Positions 47,730-57,953 of a stretch of 64,000 bases of DNA are shown piece by piece. Position 1 is the first letter of the stretch, and each line of letters begins with the position of its first letter. The stretch comes from Lysobacter antibioticus (lineage in GTDB: Bacteria; Pseudomonadota; Gammaproteobacteria; Xanthomonadales; Xanthomonadaceae): positions 563,196 through 627,195 of the forward strand of contig NZ_CP013141.1 in the NCBI RefSeq assembly GCF_001442535.1, read 5' to 3'. The notes beneath the pieces are model-generated. The model was given only the letters and a program-made list of their open reading frames with translations. It was not told where the DNA came from and made no database searches. The position numbers and the translations under genes are program-made.

Positions 47730-48626
47730 TCAGGCGGTGGCGTCGAGCGTGGTCGTGAGCGCGTCGCGCCAGTGCGGAATCGACAGGCCGTACTCGGACT
47801 GCAGACGGCTGGTGTCGAGCACCGAATAGTTCGGCCGCCGCGCGGGCGTCGGGTAATCGGCGGTGGTGATCGGCACCACCTGCGGGCGGCGTTCGATCAG
47901 GCCACGAAGCTGGGCTTCGGCGAAGATCGCTTCGGCGAAACCATGCCAGCTGGTCTGCCCGCCGGCCACGATATGACGCACGCCGGACTCGACGATGCCC
48001 CGGCGCAGCACCGCCGCTGCGGTGTCGGCGAGCAACCAGGCCGGCGTCGGCGAGCCCTGCTGGTCGGCGACCACCCGCAGTTCGTCGCGTTCGGCCCCGA
48101 GGCGCAGCATCGTACGCAGGAAGTTGTGGCCGTGAGTGGCATAGACCCAGGCCGTGCGCAGGATCAGATGCGCGGCGCCGCTGGCGCGGATGGCCTCTTC
48201 GCCGGCCAGCTTGCTCTCACCGTAAACGCTGAGCGGACCGGTCGGGTCGCTTTCGAGATACGGGCGCGTGCCGTTGCCGTCGAAAACATAGTCGGTGGAG
48301 TAATGGATCAGGCCGATATCATCGGCCGCGCAGAGCTCGGCCAGCCGCGCCGGTGCCTGCGCATTGACCGCGAACGCCAGCTCGCGCTCGCTTTCGGCGC
48401 GGTCCACTGCGGTATAGGCGGTGGCGTTGACGACACGGTCGGGACGTACGCGGCGCAGCAAGGGTTCGATCGCATCGACTTGGGCCAGATCGAGGGTTTC
48501 GCAGGCACTGCCGTCGACGGCGAGCCGGCCGCTGCGCGTGGTAACGACCACCTCGCCGAGAGCGGCGAGGCTGCGACGCAGTTCATGGCCGACCTGACCG
48601 TCGCCACCGAGCAGCAACACCCTCAT
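47730..48626 (-). CDS. rfbD: dTDP-4-dehydrorhamnose reductase
   Basis: A 298-aa NADPH-dependent reductase, the last step of dTDP-L-rhamnose synthesis. The N-terminal loop is LLLGGDGQVGHELRRSL; conserved YSTDYVFDG and YGESKLAGEEA (catalytic Tyr-x3-Lys) follow. It is the last gene of rfbBACD, overlapping rfbC by ATGA. The product feeds O-antigen or another rhamnose-containing surface glycan. Confidence 0.95.
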   Translation of the reverse strand: MRVLLLGGDGQVGHELRRSLAALGEVVVTTRSGRLAVDGSACETLDLAQVDAIEPLLRRVRPDRVVNATAYTAVDRAESERELAFAVNAQAPARLAELCAADDIGLIHYSTDYVFDGNGTRPYLESDPTGPLSVYGESKLAGEEAIRASGAAHLILRTAWVYATHGHNFLRTMLRLGAERDELRVVADQQGSPTPAWLLADTAAAVLRRGIVESGVRHIVAGGQTSWHGFAEAIFAEAQLRGLIERRPQVVPITTADYPTPARRPNYSVLDTSRLQSEYGLSIPHWRDALTTTLDATA

Positions 48627-49180
48627 GGCGTGTAGACCGGCAGGCGGTCTTCGACGACGTCCTTGAGCAAGGGAGCGGCGGCGTCCTTAGCGGACAAGGA
48701 CGGATCGCTGACCGGCCAGTCGATGGCGAGGTCCGGATCGTCCCAACGAATCGCCGCATCAGCGCTCGCATCGTAGGTTTGCGTACACAGGTAACTGAAG
48801 ATCGCCCGCTCGCTCAACGTGACGAAGCCATGCGCGAAACCCTCTGGAATCCACATATGCCGCTTGTTCTCGGCGCTCAGAACGACCGCGGTCCAACGCC
48901 CGTAGTGCGGCGAACCGCGGCGAATATCCACCGCCACGTCCCAGACCTCTCCTTCGATCACCGAGATGTACTTGCCTTGCGGCTTCGGCCATTGATAGTG
49001 CAACCCGCGCAGCACGCCACGCGACGACGAGGAAACATTGCCTTGCACGAACTGCGGCGCCAGGCCGTACTCGGCGAGCTTGTCGTGGTTGAACGATTCA
49101 TAGAAGAAGCCGCGCGAGTCAGCGAACACCCGCGGTTCGACGACGAGGCAGCCGGGCAGATCGGTTTCGATGACTTTCAT
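48623..49180 (-). CDS. rfbC: dTDP-4-dehydrorhamnose 3,5-epimerase
   Basis: A 185-aa cupin epimerase, third step of dTDP-L-rhamnose synthesis. The active-site region RGVLRGLHYQWPKPQGKYISVIEG contains the catalytic His; DVAVDIRRGSPHYGRW and MWIPEGFAHGFVTLSE are also diagnostic. The 8-bp gap after rfbA and the 4-bp overlap with rfbD show tight coupling. Confidence 0.96.
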   Translation of the reverse strand: MKVIETDLPGCLVVEPRVFADSRGFFYESFNHDKLAEYGLAPQFVQGNVSSSSRGVLRGLHYQWPKPQGKYISVIEGEVWDVAVDIRRGSPHYGRWTAVVLSAENKRHMWIPEGFAHGFVTLSERAIFSYLCTQTYDASADAAIRWDDPDLAIDWPVSDPSLSAKDAAAPLLKDVVEDRLPVYTP

Positions 49181-49188
49181 TGCATTCC

Positions 49189-50073
49189 TTAAGGCACGAA
49201 ACCGCGTTCGGACAGGCTCAGCAGGTACTGGCCGTAACCGTTCTTGACCAGCGGTTTGGCCAGTTCGATCAGTTGTGCGGCATCGATCCAGCCGTTGCTC
49301 CAGGCGATTTCTTCCGGGCAACAGATGCGCAAGCCCTGGCGGGCCTCGATGGTTTCGATGAAATTCGAGGCTTCGAGCAAGGACTGATGCGTGCCGGTAT
49401 CGAGCCAGGCATAGCCGCGCCCGAGCTGTTCCAGGTGCAGACTGCCTTCGTCGAGGTAACGTCGATTGAGATCGGTGATTTCCAGTTCGCCTCGTGCCGA
49501 CGGCTTGAGCTCGGAAGCGAAGTCGCTGGCGCGGCCATCGTAGAAATACAGGCCCGTGACCGCATAGCGCGAACGCGGCTTGAGCGGCTTCTCTTCCAGG
49601 CCGATTACCTTGCCTTCGCTGTCGAACTCGGCCACGCCGTAGCGTTCCGGGTCGCTGACCCAGTAGCCGAACACGGTCGCGCCTTCCTCGCGCTGGTGGG
49701 CGCGCTTGAGAATCGCGGTGAGACCGGGGCCGTGGAAGATGTTGTCGCCGAGCACCAGGCAGCTGGGCTGGCCGGCGACGAATTCGCGCCCGATCAGATA
49801 GGCCTGTGCCAGTCCATCCGGACTCGGCTGCTGCGCATACTCGATGCGCATGCCCCACTGCGAGCCGTCGCCGAGCAGGTTCTTGAACAGCACCTGCTCG
49901 TGCGGCGTATTGATGATCAGCACTTCGCGAATACCCGCCAGCATCAGCACGCTGAGCGGGTAATAGATCATCGGCTTATCGTAGACCGGCAACAGCTGCT
50001 TGCTGATGGCCTGGGTGATCGGATACAGCCGCGTGCCGGAGCCGCCGGCGAGGATGATGCCCTTACGGTTCAT
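49189..50073 (-). CDS. rfbA: Glucose-1-phosphate thymidylyltransferase
   Basis: A 294-aa nucleotidyltransferase that makes dTDP-glucose from dTTP and glucose-1-phosphate. The N-terminal [17 protein letters not shown] loop with [23 protein letters not shown] is diagnostic, as are [10 protein letters not shown] and [28 protein letters not shown] precedes the ATG. Second gene of rfbBACD, 25 bp after rfbB. Confidence 0.97.
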   Translation of the reverse strand: MNRKGIILAGGSGTRLYPITQAISKQLLPVYDKPMIYYPLSVLMLAGIREVLIINTPHEQVLFKNLLGDGSQWGMRIEYAQQPSPDGLAQAYLIGREFVAGQPSCLVLGDNIFHGPGLTAILKRAHQREEGATVFGYWVSDPERYGVAEFDSEGKVIGLEEKPLKPRSRYAVTGLYFYDGRASDFASELKPSARGELEITDLNRRYLDEGSLHLEQLGRGYAWLDTGTHQSLLEASNFIETIEARQGLRICCPEEIAWSNGWIDAAQLIELAKPLVKNGYGQYLLSLSERGFVP

Positions 50074-50098
50074 GCGTATTTCCTCTCGAGCGGCGGCC

Positions 50099-51151
50099 TC
50101 AGGCCTGGCCGATGCGTTCCAGTCGATAGCTGCCGTCGAGCACGCGCTGCACCCAGGCCTGGTTGCCGAGGTACCAGTCGACCGTACGGGCGATGCCCTC
50201 TTCAAAAGTGACCGTGGGCGCCCAGCCGAGCTCGTCCTTGAGCTTGTCGGCATCGATCGCGTAACGGCGATCGTGGCCCGGGCGGTCGGCGACATAGGCG
50301 ATCAACGATTCGCGGGCACGGCCGTCGGCGAGCGGGCGACGTGCGTCGAGCAGCGCGCAGATCGTCTTGACCACGACGATGTTCGCCCGCTCGGCATCGC
50401 CGCCGACGTTGTAGGTCTCGCCGATGCGGCCGGCTTCGAGCACGCGCGAAATCGCCGCGCAGTGATCGCCGACGAACAACCAGTCCCGGACGTTGAGGCC
50501 GTCGCCGTAGACCGGCAGCGGCTCGCCGGCCAGCGCCTTGGCGATGATCAGCGGGATGAGTTTCTCCGGGAACTGGAACGGCCCGTAGTTGTTCGAGCAA
50601 TTCGTGGTCAGCACCGGCAGACCGTAGGTGTGGTGGAACGCCCGCACCAGATGATCGGAAGCGGCCTTGGAGGCCGAGTACGGCGAGTTCGGCGCATACG
50701 GTGTGGTCTCGGTGAACTTGCCCGTGTCGCCGAGACTGCCGTAGACCTCGTCGGTCGACACGTGCAGGAAACGGAACGCGTCGCGGGCCGGCGCATCGAG
50801 CTGCTTCCAGTAGTCGCGCACCTGCTCGAGCAGGCTCAGGGTGCCGACGACGTTGGTCTGCACGAATGCCGCCGGACCTTCGATCGAGCGGTCGACGTGG
50901 CTTTCGGCGGCGAAATTGACCACCGCCTCCGGGCGGTGCTCGGCCAGCAGACGCTTGAGCAGGGCGGCATCGCCGATGTCGCCCTGGATGAACACGTGGT
51001 TCGGGTTGCCGTCCAGGCTGCTGAGGGTGTCGAGATTGCCCGCATAAGTCAGGGCGTCGAGATTGACGACCTTGACCCCTTTGCGGACCGCATCGAGAAC
51101 GAAGTTACCGCCGATGAATCCGGCGCCGCCGGTCACAAGCCAAGTAGGCAC
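50099..51151 (-). CDS. rfbB: dTDP-glucose 4,6-dehydratase
   Basis: A 350-aa NAD-dependent dehydratase, second step of dTDP-L-rhamnose synthesis. It has the Rossmann loop [15 protein letters not shown], the active-site [24 protein letters not shown] (Tyr-x3-Lys) and [20 protein letters not shown]. The start is GTG, supported by AAGGAGTG at proper spacing; no nearby ATG fits. First gene of rfbBACD. Confidence 0.96.
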   Translation of the reverse strand: MPTWLVTGGAGFIGGNFVLDAVRKGVKVVNLDALTYAGNLDTLSSLDGNPNHVFIQGDIGDAALLKRLLAEHRPEAVVNFAAESHVDRSIEGPAAFVQTNVVGTLSLLEQVRDYWKQLDAPARDAFRFLHVSTDEVYGSLGDTGKFTETTPYAPNSPYSASKAASDHLVRAFHHTYGLPVLTTNCSNNYGPFQFPEKLIPLIIAKALAGEPLPVYGDGLNVRDWLFVGDHCAAISRVLEAGRIGETYNVGGDAERANIVVVKTICALLDARRPLADGRARESLIAYVADRPGHDRRYAIDADKLKDELGWAPTVTFEEGIARTVDWYLGNQAWVQRVLDGSYRLERIGQA

Positions 51152-51619
51152 TCAGGACACTCCTTTATTGATCGACTGGGATCGTATCGGCCCGGCTGAG
51201 CCCGTCCAGGCGTCCATCGCCATGGAACGGCCTAGGCGACGGATCGTCCCGATTGGCTTGCCGGGCGTCCTCGAACAAGGGCCGGATTGTAATGCCTATC
51301 CACTCTGCCTCCGCAGCCGCAAGGTCCGCTGAACGAAGCTTCGACGCCTCGGATCGCCAATACCGGCAAGGTTGGACTGTGATCAACGACGAACCACACG
51401 AACCGCCGTACGGAGGGCTGCAGGGCGCCGAGGACCGGAGGGCGGCATTGCGTTGCTTGCCAACGATTGGACGCTGAACCGCGCCAGCAGCCATCGGCTG
51501 CGCGGCGTCGGCGATCCGTGACGCCCTGAGCCGGCACGGCCCCCATGTTCAAGGCCTCTGTCCCGATGCCGCCCCTACCAATCTCGGCCACGGCGGCAGG
51601 CATCACCGGAGAGGCAACA

Positions 51620-51890
51620 TCGAAATTCTTGTTCTTTTCCTACATGGAAATTTTTAATCGCGTTTAAAAACGAAACAAATTCACAAATTTCATTTAGTTT
51701 CAAAAGAAACAAGCAAATCGACAAAGCACAATATATATAACAACAATTATTTAAATTCAATCACATACGTCAAAAGAAATACCAACAATAGACCTAATTA
51801 CCATTACCACGCACACCAGTGTTAATCAAAACATATATCAAAATATTCTAATAAAAACTCAGGAAATTTAGCTACATTCCATCTCAACGA
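51620..51890. promoter_or_regulatory. AT-rich island, likely promoter/nucleoid-protein region
   Basis: A ~270-bp block dominated by A and T in a GC-rich genome, bounded sharply on both sides. It lies ~470 bp before rfbB and ~900 bp before the TonB-dependent receptor. AT-rich blocks of this kind often hold promoters bound by H-NS/MvaT-like proteins or mark horizontally acquired surface-glycan loci. The exact promoter elements were not resolved. Confidence 0.5.
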
Positions 51891-52232
51891 CACGAATGTT
51901 CGCTACACGCAATCGCATCGCTGCATCGACATCAGCGATGGCCGATTCGAGATCAGGGAGATCGACGCGCGGACTAGGTCGCATCACGAGGGGCATGGGG
52001 ATGCTGGCTTTCCTGGATCACATCGAACTGGACCACACCGAAACTCCGCGACAGCTGCGTTCTGCGCAGCCGCCCGCCCGCGCAGCAATCGCGCCTCGCT
52101 CGGACAGGGCCTGTGCCTTACGGTTCGCACCGCCCTCACCGGCCCCCCTCGCGTCCAGGGCCGCAGCGACTTCTGCCCGGCCCGTTTACGGTCGCCCCAG
52201 TCGGGCCTCGACGCGGCCCCTCTCCTGTTTTT

Positions 52233-52283
52233 GCGGGCTCGATTGGCATCGACCCTCTCTCCCGATGCCAATCGACAGCCCGC
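52233..52283. other. Stable hairpin in the receptor leader
   Basis: GCGGGCTCGATTGGCATCG pairs with CGATGCCAATCGA-CA-GCCCGC through 19 positions with a 2-nt bulge and an 11-nt loop. It lies ~500 bp upstream of the TonB-dependent receptor start. No T tract follows, so it is unlikely to be a simple terminator. Confidence 0.75.
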
Positions 52284-52786
52284 GCTTCGACACCCGGCCC
52301 GCTCGTTATCACGCCAGCGACGCAGCCACGAGCGCATCGAGCGACGACCGAGCGATGCGCATCGATGCGGCGGCCTCCCTGCCACGGCGAGACGCGCAGG
52401 TCCCGCACACCGGAGGGCGAATCCGTCCGGCACCACGTCGACTGCCCCCGACGCACCGCGAAACCAAATCGAGCGACGCGCGAAAACGCTAGCCGCCCCA
52501 CGACCGCCCTCCCCCACGGCGGTCTGCGCCGCGGTTCTTGCTCGACCCGCCTCGGCGCCGCGCGCACCACGCCAACCATCCGGGCACGAGAGCAAGCATT
52601 CGACGAGTCCCGCAATCAGCGCACGTCGCGAGTCTTCAACCAGGTGAAAGAGGCAGCCATGACCGATCGCGCGACCTGAGTTTCACGACCTCTGTCCATC
52701 GAACTTCGCGGAGCGCGCGGCCAGCGCGTTCCACAGCCGCCCGGAACCGCCGCGACGGATTCCATACGAACAAGAGAGAAACCCCG

Positions 52787-55700
52787 ATGCCAGCCAGAAC
52801 ACCCAGCACGCGACTGATGCGCTCCGTACTCAGTCTTGCCCTCAGCGCCAGCCTATTCTCCGGTGCCGTCATGGCCCAGAGCGCGATCGGCTCGATCTTC
52901 GGCCATGCCGCGCCCGATGCGACCATCAGCATCGAGAACGTCGGCACCGGCGCCAAGCGCACCGTCAAGGCCGGCGGCGACGGGCGCTTCGCCTTCAGCC
53001 AGTTGCCTCCGGGCGACTACCGCGTCAGCACCGGCAGCGACAAGCGCGACGTGCACGTACCGGTCGGCACCGGCGTGAATGTCAGTTTCGTCGCCAAATC
53101 GGCAGCGAGTACCGCTGAAGCGACCGATCTCGATGGAGTCGTAGTCAACGGCTCGAAAATCAATCCGATCGACGTCTCGTCGGTCGAGTCGACTACGGTG
53201 ATCAGCGCCAAGGAACTGTTGAAGCTGCCGGTGGCGCGCGAACTGAGCTCGGTCGCGCTGCTGGCGCCGAGCGTGGTCAAAGGCGACGCCGGCTACGGCA
53301 ACCTAGTCTCGATCGGCGGTTCGTCGGTGGCCGAGAACGGCTACTACATCAACGGTTTCGACATCACCAACATGCGCGATATGTTGTCGTACTTCGACAT
53401 GCCGTTCGAGGCGGTGAGCGAAGTGCAGGTCAAGACCGGCGGCTATGGCGCCGAGTTCGGCCGCTCGCTCGGCGGCGTGCTCAGCGTGGTGACCAAGCGC
53501 GGCACCAACGAGTGGAAAGGCGGCGCCAGCGTCTACTGGGAACCCAATTGGCTGCGTGAACGCAGCCCCGACGTTCGTCAACGCGATCCGCACCTGGCCG
53601 CGGTCGGCGACGGCAACCAGGAAACCATCCCCTGGTTCCGCTACACCAGCCCGGACAACGCCTTCGACAGCGCGAAGTTCAACCTTTATCAGGGCGGACC
53701 GATCGTCCGCGACAAGCTGTTCTTCTTCGCCCTGCTTCAAGGCCGCTACGACGAGAGCCAGGACTACTACTACCGGAGCGCATTCAAGACGCGCAACAGC
53801 AGTCCGCAAGGCGTGATCAAGCTAGACTGGAACATCACCGACGACCACAGCCTGGAGTTCACCGGCGTCTACGCGCCGAGGGACGTCTCCACGCGGGAGT
53901 ACCGCGGTGTCGATGCCAATGAGGACGGCTATCCGGACCGGCCCTACGATAGCGGCGACGCCCTGGACTTCTTTCAGGCGCGAGACACCGGCGGCGGCGG
54001 TCACCTCGGACTACTAAAGTACACCGGCCGCTTCGGCGACGACTTCATCCTGTCGGCGCAAGGCGGGCGCATGGAATTGGTTCGCGACTACGATAAGCAG
54101 TTGCCCCGCGGCGTCGACTGCCCCGCCGTATACGACTCCCGCGGCACCGTGCAGGGCATAGCCAGGCACTTGGGCTGCTGGAACATTGACCGACTGCAAT
54201 ACGTCGACACCACGATCAAGCAAAAGGACATCCGCGACGGCTACCGCATCGACGGCGAGTGGCGCACCGACGCTCACACGATCCGCTTCGGCCTCGATTA
54301 CGAAAAGAACCGCTCCAACACCCTGAGCGAGAAGCAGAGCGGCGACAACGAGTACTTCCGATACTTCAACGCCGATCCGAACGGCAAGATCCTCGGCGTT
54401 TCCGGCTTCACTCCCGGCGCCGAATACGTGCGCCTGCGCAGACTGTTCACCGGCAGCGGCGTGTTCTCGGCGATCAATACCGCGGTCTACCTGGAGGACA
54501 ACTGGCAGGCGACGGACAACCTGCTTTTGTACGGCGGACTGCGCCGGGAAACGTTCGACAACAAGAACATGCTGGGCAAGACGTTCATCAAGATCGACAA
54601 CCAATGGTCGCCGCGCCTCGGTTTCACCTGGGATGTCAACGGCGACTCGAGTTTCAAGCTCTACGGAACCGCGGGGCGCTACTTCATCCCGGTACCCAAT
54701 ATGCTCGCGATCACCCTGTCGAACTACTACGACTATGTTCTGAGTTATCACACTTTCCAAGGCATGGACCCTGGCACGTCGGCGCCGTCGAATCTATCCC
54801 AGCCCCTGACGGTCAACACCAATGGCGTGGTCGCTAACGAATTCCACAGCCACAACGGCCCCCGCCCACCTGATCCGCGCACCATCGCCAGCACCGGCCT
54901 GGAGCCGATGAGCCAGGACGAGTTCATTCTCGGCGCGCAATGGAGCATGTTCGACGACTGGACCTTCGGCGCTCGCGGCATCCGGCGCATCGTAAACAAC
55001 GGCTTCGATAACTATTGCACCTATACTCCGTACGTCGCTTGGGCGGAGGAGAACGGCTCGGCGTTGACGCGAAACGACTTCCGCCGCCTGCAGTCCAGTT
55101 GCATCTTCATCAATCCGAATCAGGACGCCACCGTCGGCATGCACCTGGACGGAGACATCAACGGCCCGTTGACCAACGTCACCCTGCCCGCGCGCTATTT
55201 CAATCTGCCCAGCTACAAGCGCAAGTACAACGCAATCGAGCTGACGGCCGAGAAGAAGACGCCGACCTGGTCGCTGCGCGGCTCCTACACCTGGGCTCAT
55301 AGCTACGGCAATGTCGAAGGCTACGCCAATTCGACCGAAGTCGACGGCGCCATCGCCCACAGCATCGACTTCAACAACCGGAGCCTGCAGGAAGGTTCCT
55401 ACGGCGATCTCGCCAACGATCGCCGGCATACCTTGAAGGTGTTCGGCAGCTATAACCTCAACGAGGAATGGCGCGTGGGCGGCAACCTGACGGTGCAGTC
55501 GGGCCTGCCACGTAGCTGCCGCGGCCGCCTGCCGACCTTCGATCAGGACGTGCACAACGGCGAAGTGCCCGACTACTACTCGGCCGAAGACATCATCGCC
55601 TCGCACGACGGCGGCTGGGTCACCCCCAGCACCAACTGGTGCCACGACCGGCCGTTCCAGGACAGTTGGACCGATACCTCGGGCAATGTCCATCAGTACA

Positions 55701-56035
55701 CCAACTACGGCGTACGACTGAGCCAGCGTGGCGAAATGGGGCGTACGCCGTGGTGGTGGAACTTCGACTTCCAGGTCGCCTACACCCCGAACTGGGCGGA
55801 CAAGAAACTCACTTTGCAGATGGACGTGTTCAATCTGTTCAACCGCCATAAGGCGCTGAAGCAGAACGAAGCCTACGATCGTCGCATCAACGTCGAGGAC
55901 GATCCGAACATTCCCGGTCCATCCGCAGCGCCCGGCGAATACTTCGAACTGTGGGGGCCGAATCCGAACTGGGGCCAGACGACCACGTTCCAGACGCCCC
56001 GCTACGTACAGTTGTCGGCACGCTACGAGTGGTGA
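52787..56035 (+). CDS. Oar-like TonB-dependent receptor with carboxypeptidase-regulatory-like domain
   Basis: A 1082-aa outer-membrane protein. The signal peptide (MRSVLSLALSASLFSGAVMAQ) is followed by a carboxypeptidase-regulatory-like domain (about 33-105; NVGTGAKRTVKAGGDGRFAFSQLPPGDYRV). A plug domain comes next (about 115-250; DGVVVNGSKI, YYINGFDITNMRDM, EVQVKTGGYGAEFGRSLGGVLSVVTKRGTNEWKG), then a large beta-barrel ending in an aromatic residue (YVQLSARYEW). This layout is that of the Oar/OmpA-like group, whose Myxococcus member is required for secretion of a protease. A start with AGAGAGAA upstream is chosen. The two protease genes follow directly. Confidence 0.93.
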   Translation: MPARTPSTRLMRSVLSLALSASLFSGAVMAQSAIGSIFGHAAPDATISIENVGTGAKRTVKAGGDGRFAFSQLPPGDYRVSTGSDKRDVHVPVGTGVNVSFVAKSAASTAEATDLDGVVVNGSKINPIDVSSVESTTVISAKELLKLPVARELSSVALLAPSVVKGDAGYGNLVSIGGSSVAENGYYINGFDITNMRDMLSYFDMPFEAVSEVQVKTGGYGAEFGRSLGGVLSVVTKRGTNEWKGGASVYWEPNWLRERSPDVRQRDPHLAAVGDGNQETIPWFRYTSPDNAFDSAKFNLYQGGPIVRDKLFFFALLQGRYDESQDYYYRSAFKTRNSSPQGVIKLDWNITDDHSLEFTGVYAPRDVSTREYRGVDANEDGYPDRPYDSGDALDFFQARDTGGGGHLGLLKYTGRFGDDFILSAQGGRMELVRDYDKQLPRGVDCPAVYDSRGTVQGIARHLGCWNIDRLQYVDTTIKQKDIRDGYRIDGEWRTDAHTIRFGLDYEKNRSNTLSEKQSGDNEYFRYFNADPNGKILGVSGFTPGAEYVRLRRLFTGSGVFSAINTAVYLEDNWQATDNLLLYGGLRRETFDNKNMLGKTFIKIDNQWSPRLGFTWDVNGDSSFKLYGTAGRYFIPVPNMLAITLSNYYDYVLSYHTFQGMDPGTSAPSNLSQPLTVNTNGVVANEFHSHNGPRPPDPRTIASTGLEPMSQDEFILGAQWSMFDDWTFGARGIRRIVNNGFDNYCTYTPYVAWAEENGSALTRNDFRRLQSSCIFINPNQDATVGMHLDGDINGPLTNVTLPARYFNLPSYKRKYNAIELTAEKKTPTWSLRGSYTWAHSYGNVEGYANSTEVDGAIAHSIDFNNRSLQEGSYGDLANDRRHTLKVFGSYNLNEEWRVGGNLTVQSGLPRSCRGRLPTFDQDVHNGEVPDYYSAEDIIASHDGGWVTPSTNWCHDRPFQDSWTDTSGNVHQYTNYGVRLSQRGEMGRTPWWWNFDFQVAYTPNWADKKLTLQMDVFNLFNRHKALKQNEAYDRRINVEDDPNIPGPSAAPGEYFELWGPNPNWGQTTTFQTPRYVQLSARYEW

Positions 56036-56044
56036 TCTGAGCCA

Positions 56045-56083
56045 GCCCCGCGGGCCACCGGCATCTTCGGCGGCCCGCAGGGC
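56045..56083 (+). terminator. Hairpin after the TonB-dependent receptor
   Basis: GCGGGCC (56050-56056) pairs with GGCCCGC (56072-56078), extended by inner CCG/CGG and outer GCCC/GGGC pairs. It lies 15 bp after the stop. No T tract follows, so read-through into the protease genes is possible. Confidence 0.65.
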
Positions 56084-56155
56084 TTCAGCAGCAACCCGGC
56101 CTATACGGTGCGATGCCCCAACAGGCCCCATCCCAAAGTCACGGAGAATGATGCG

Positions 56156-57943
56156 ATGAAAAAACTATCCATCGGCCTGTTGGCAATGCTGTTCTGTATC
56201 AACGCCAATGCAACCGACCTCAGCCCTAACACGATCGGCGGAGGCGACATACCCGGCGACTACGCCGCGATCGACTTCTACATGAAGAATCGCGACTGGG
56301 CGCCGACGCTGACCCTGTCCAACGACGCAGCCGATCAATCGACCGTCGCCATCTACACCACCGCCTCGATGAAGAGCAACTTGATCGCCGGCAATACCGA
56401 CTACCCATTGAGTTCGTTGACATTGAATACCGGCGACGAGGTGTCCTTCGTCTACCGAGCCTCGAAACAACAGTGGAGCATGAACGCACCCAGCCTTAGC
56501 CCGAACAGCAACGGCGGCAGCGGTGCCATTCCCGCCTATACCAGCGGCAAGCTGATCCGCTTCGATCTCGCCAACGGCGACTGGGCCCAAACCATCACCC
56601 TGCCCGCAAGCGCCCCGGACGGCAGCGTTATCGCGATCGCATCGACCGCCACCTGGACTTCGCGGATCGATGCTCAGAACGTGATGTTCGCGGGCACCTT
56701 CAATATTCGCACCGGCGACCAGTACGCGTTCGTCTTTCGCGCGAATCTGCAGCGTTGGGTCAGCGTAAAGACCCCGGAGCAGGCCTTGAACGCCGCCGCG
56801 GTCGGAGCGCAAATGGCCGTCCCGGTGGTCCCGTACACCAAGGTCAGTTTCAGCAATGGCAATTGGGTGCCGGAGATCAGTCTGCCGCCCACAGCAGGCG
56901 ATCGCGACCGCATCAGCCTGACTTCCGATGCGACCTGGACGGCGAACATCTCGAACCAGAATCTGGAGGCCGCCGGCTCGCTGAAGCTGTATACGGGCGC
57001 GCGCTACGACTTCATCTTCATCAAGGAGAAGAACCGCTGGGTGCTGCAGTCGAGTCCGGAAGCGGCCTACACCGCAGATAGCCTCGGCGGCTCGCAGCTG
57101 CCCGACATGAAATCGCCGGCGGCGCGTTACACCGCCGCGGACGGCAACTGGACCGCTTCGCTAGCCCTGCCGGTCAATGCCTCGCCCGGCGATCGCTTGG
57201 TGGTGAAGAGCGAAGCCAGCTGGGACTTCAACGTCAGCGGCCAGAGCACCGCCTTCGGCACCGTCCCGGTGCGCAAGGGCGAGACCTTGCGGTTCGTCCG
57301 CAACGCGGCCGGCGCTTGGGCGCTCGACACGCGCATCGTCACCATGCTGTTGATCTACAGCGAGGAAGCCGCGACCCAGCTCGGCGAGGTCGCGGCGCAA
57401 ATGCGCCTGCTGGAAGGCCTGCGGCTGACCAACGATGCGCTGGAGAACTCGAGAGTCAATTTCTACGTCAAGGCGGCGGGTTTGCTTAAGCGGCAGTTCC
57501 AAGCCGAGACCCTGGGCGACATTCTCAATGCCGTGCTCAAGGACTCCGTGGTGGCGTCGACCCGCACTCAGCTGGCCGCCGACGCGGTCTATTACGAGGG
57601 CACCGAAGAGGGTTGCGGCCTGGCCTGGGTCGCGGCCGCCAAAGACAACATGATCGGTTCGGGTTCGCTGGCCTGCGGCACCACCGTGATGCGCCACGAG
57701 TTCGGTCACAACATGGGCCTCAACCACGGCGACGCTTCGACTGGAGGCTCGGCGCCCTACGCCAAGGGTTACAGCCTGATCGGGGACATCATGGGCGGTA
57801 ACGGTATCGCCTACTACTCGAACCCGAACCTGTACACCTCCGACTACACCGTCGCGATGGGCGTGCCGATGGGCATCGCCGACGTCACCGATTCGGCCCG
57901 CGCCTTGAACGAACGCTCGCTGGAAGTCTCGCAGTACTACTGA
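56156..57943 (+). CDS. Secreted reprolysin-like zinc metalloprotease with four N-terminal repeats (paralogue 1)
   Basis: A 595-aa exported metalloprotease. Signal peptide 1-19 (cut after NANA). Four tandem ~80-residue repeats follow (about 30-110, 125-204, 219-300, 315-393). Each has the pattern GNW...L.LP..A..GD...I.S.A.W...I..Q and a C-terminal RW or W. The catalytic domain (about 394-595) has HEFGHNMGLNH (H514, E515, H518, H524), a Met-turn candidate M546 (GDIMGG) and the YYSNPN segment typical of bacterial reprolysin/M72-like enzymes. No conventional propeptide is present. The start at 56156 is forced: nearby ATGs hit stops. Confidence 0.9.
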   Translation: MKKLSIGLLAMLFCINANATDLSPNTIGGGDIPGDYAAIDFYMKNRDWAPTLTLSNDAADQSTVAIYTTASMKSNLIAGNTDYPLSSLTLNTGDEVSFVYRASKQQWSMNAPSLSPNSNGGSGAIPAYTSGKLIRFDLANGDWAQTITLPASAPDGSVIAIASTATWTSRIDAQNVMFAGTFNIRTGDQYAFVFRANLQRWVSVKTPEQALNAAAVGAQMAVPVVPYTKVSFSNGNWVPEISLPPTAGDRDRISLTSDATWTANISNQNLEAAGSLKLYTGARYDFIFIKEKNRWVLQSSPEAAYTADSLGGSQLPDMKSPAARYTAADGNWTASLALPVNASPGDRLVVKSEASWDFNVSGQSTAFGTVPVRKGETLRFVRNAAGAWALDTRIVTMLLIYSEEAATQLGEVAAQMRLLEGLRLTNDALENSRVNFYVKAAGLLKRQFQAETLGDILNAVLKDSVVASTRTQLAADAVYYEGTEEGCGLAWVAAAKDNMIGSGSLACGTTVMRHEFGHNMGLNHGDASTGGSAPYAKGYSLIGDIMGGNGIAYYSNPNLYTSDYTVAMGVPMGIADVTDSARALNERSLEVSQYY

Positions 57944-57953
57944 TCGTCGGCCC

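Larger units (their letters stand above)
51152..52786. other. Long gene-free region with AT-rich island
   Basis: About 1.6 kb between divergent rfbB and the TonB-dependent receptor. 51152-51610 is GC-rich with no clear gene. 51620-51890 is strikingly AT-rich (mostly A/T runs, e.g. ACAATATATATAAC), with no credible product; a 61-codon minus frame is probably chance. 51890-52786 is GC-rich again and contains a very stable hairpin (52233-52283). It probably holds the promoters for both neighbours. Confidence 0.6.

Noticed and set aside
51575..51760. 61-codon minus-strand frame in the AT-rich island (CCYIYCALSICLFLLKLNEI)
   Set aside because: It looks hydrophobic only because the DNA is AT-rich, and it has no clear ribosome-binding site or homology I can name.
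51896..52492. 198-codon frame upstream of the receptor gene
   Set aside because: The product is Arg/Ser/Ala/Pro-rich without recognisable domain; overlapping frames of similar length exist on both strands, so coding is not supported.
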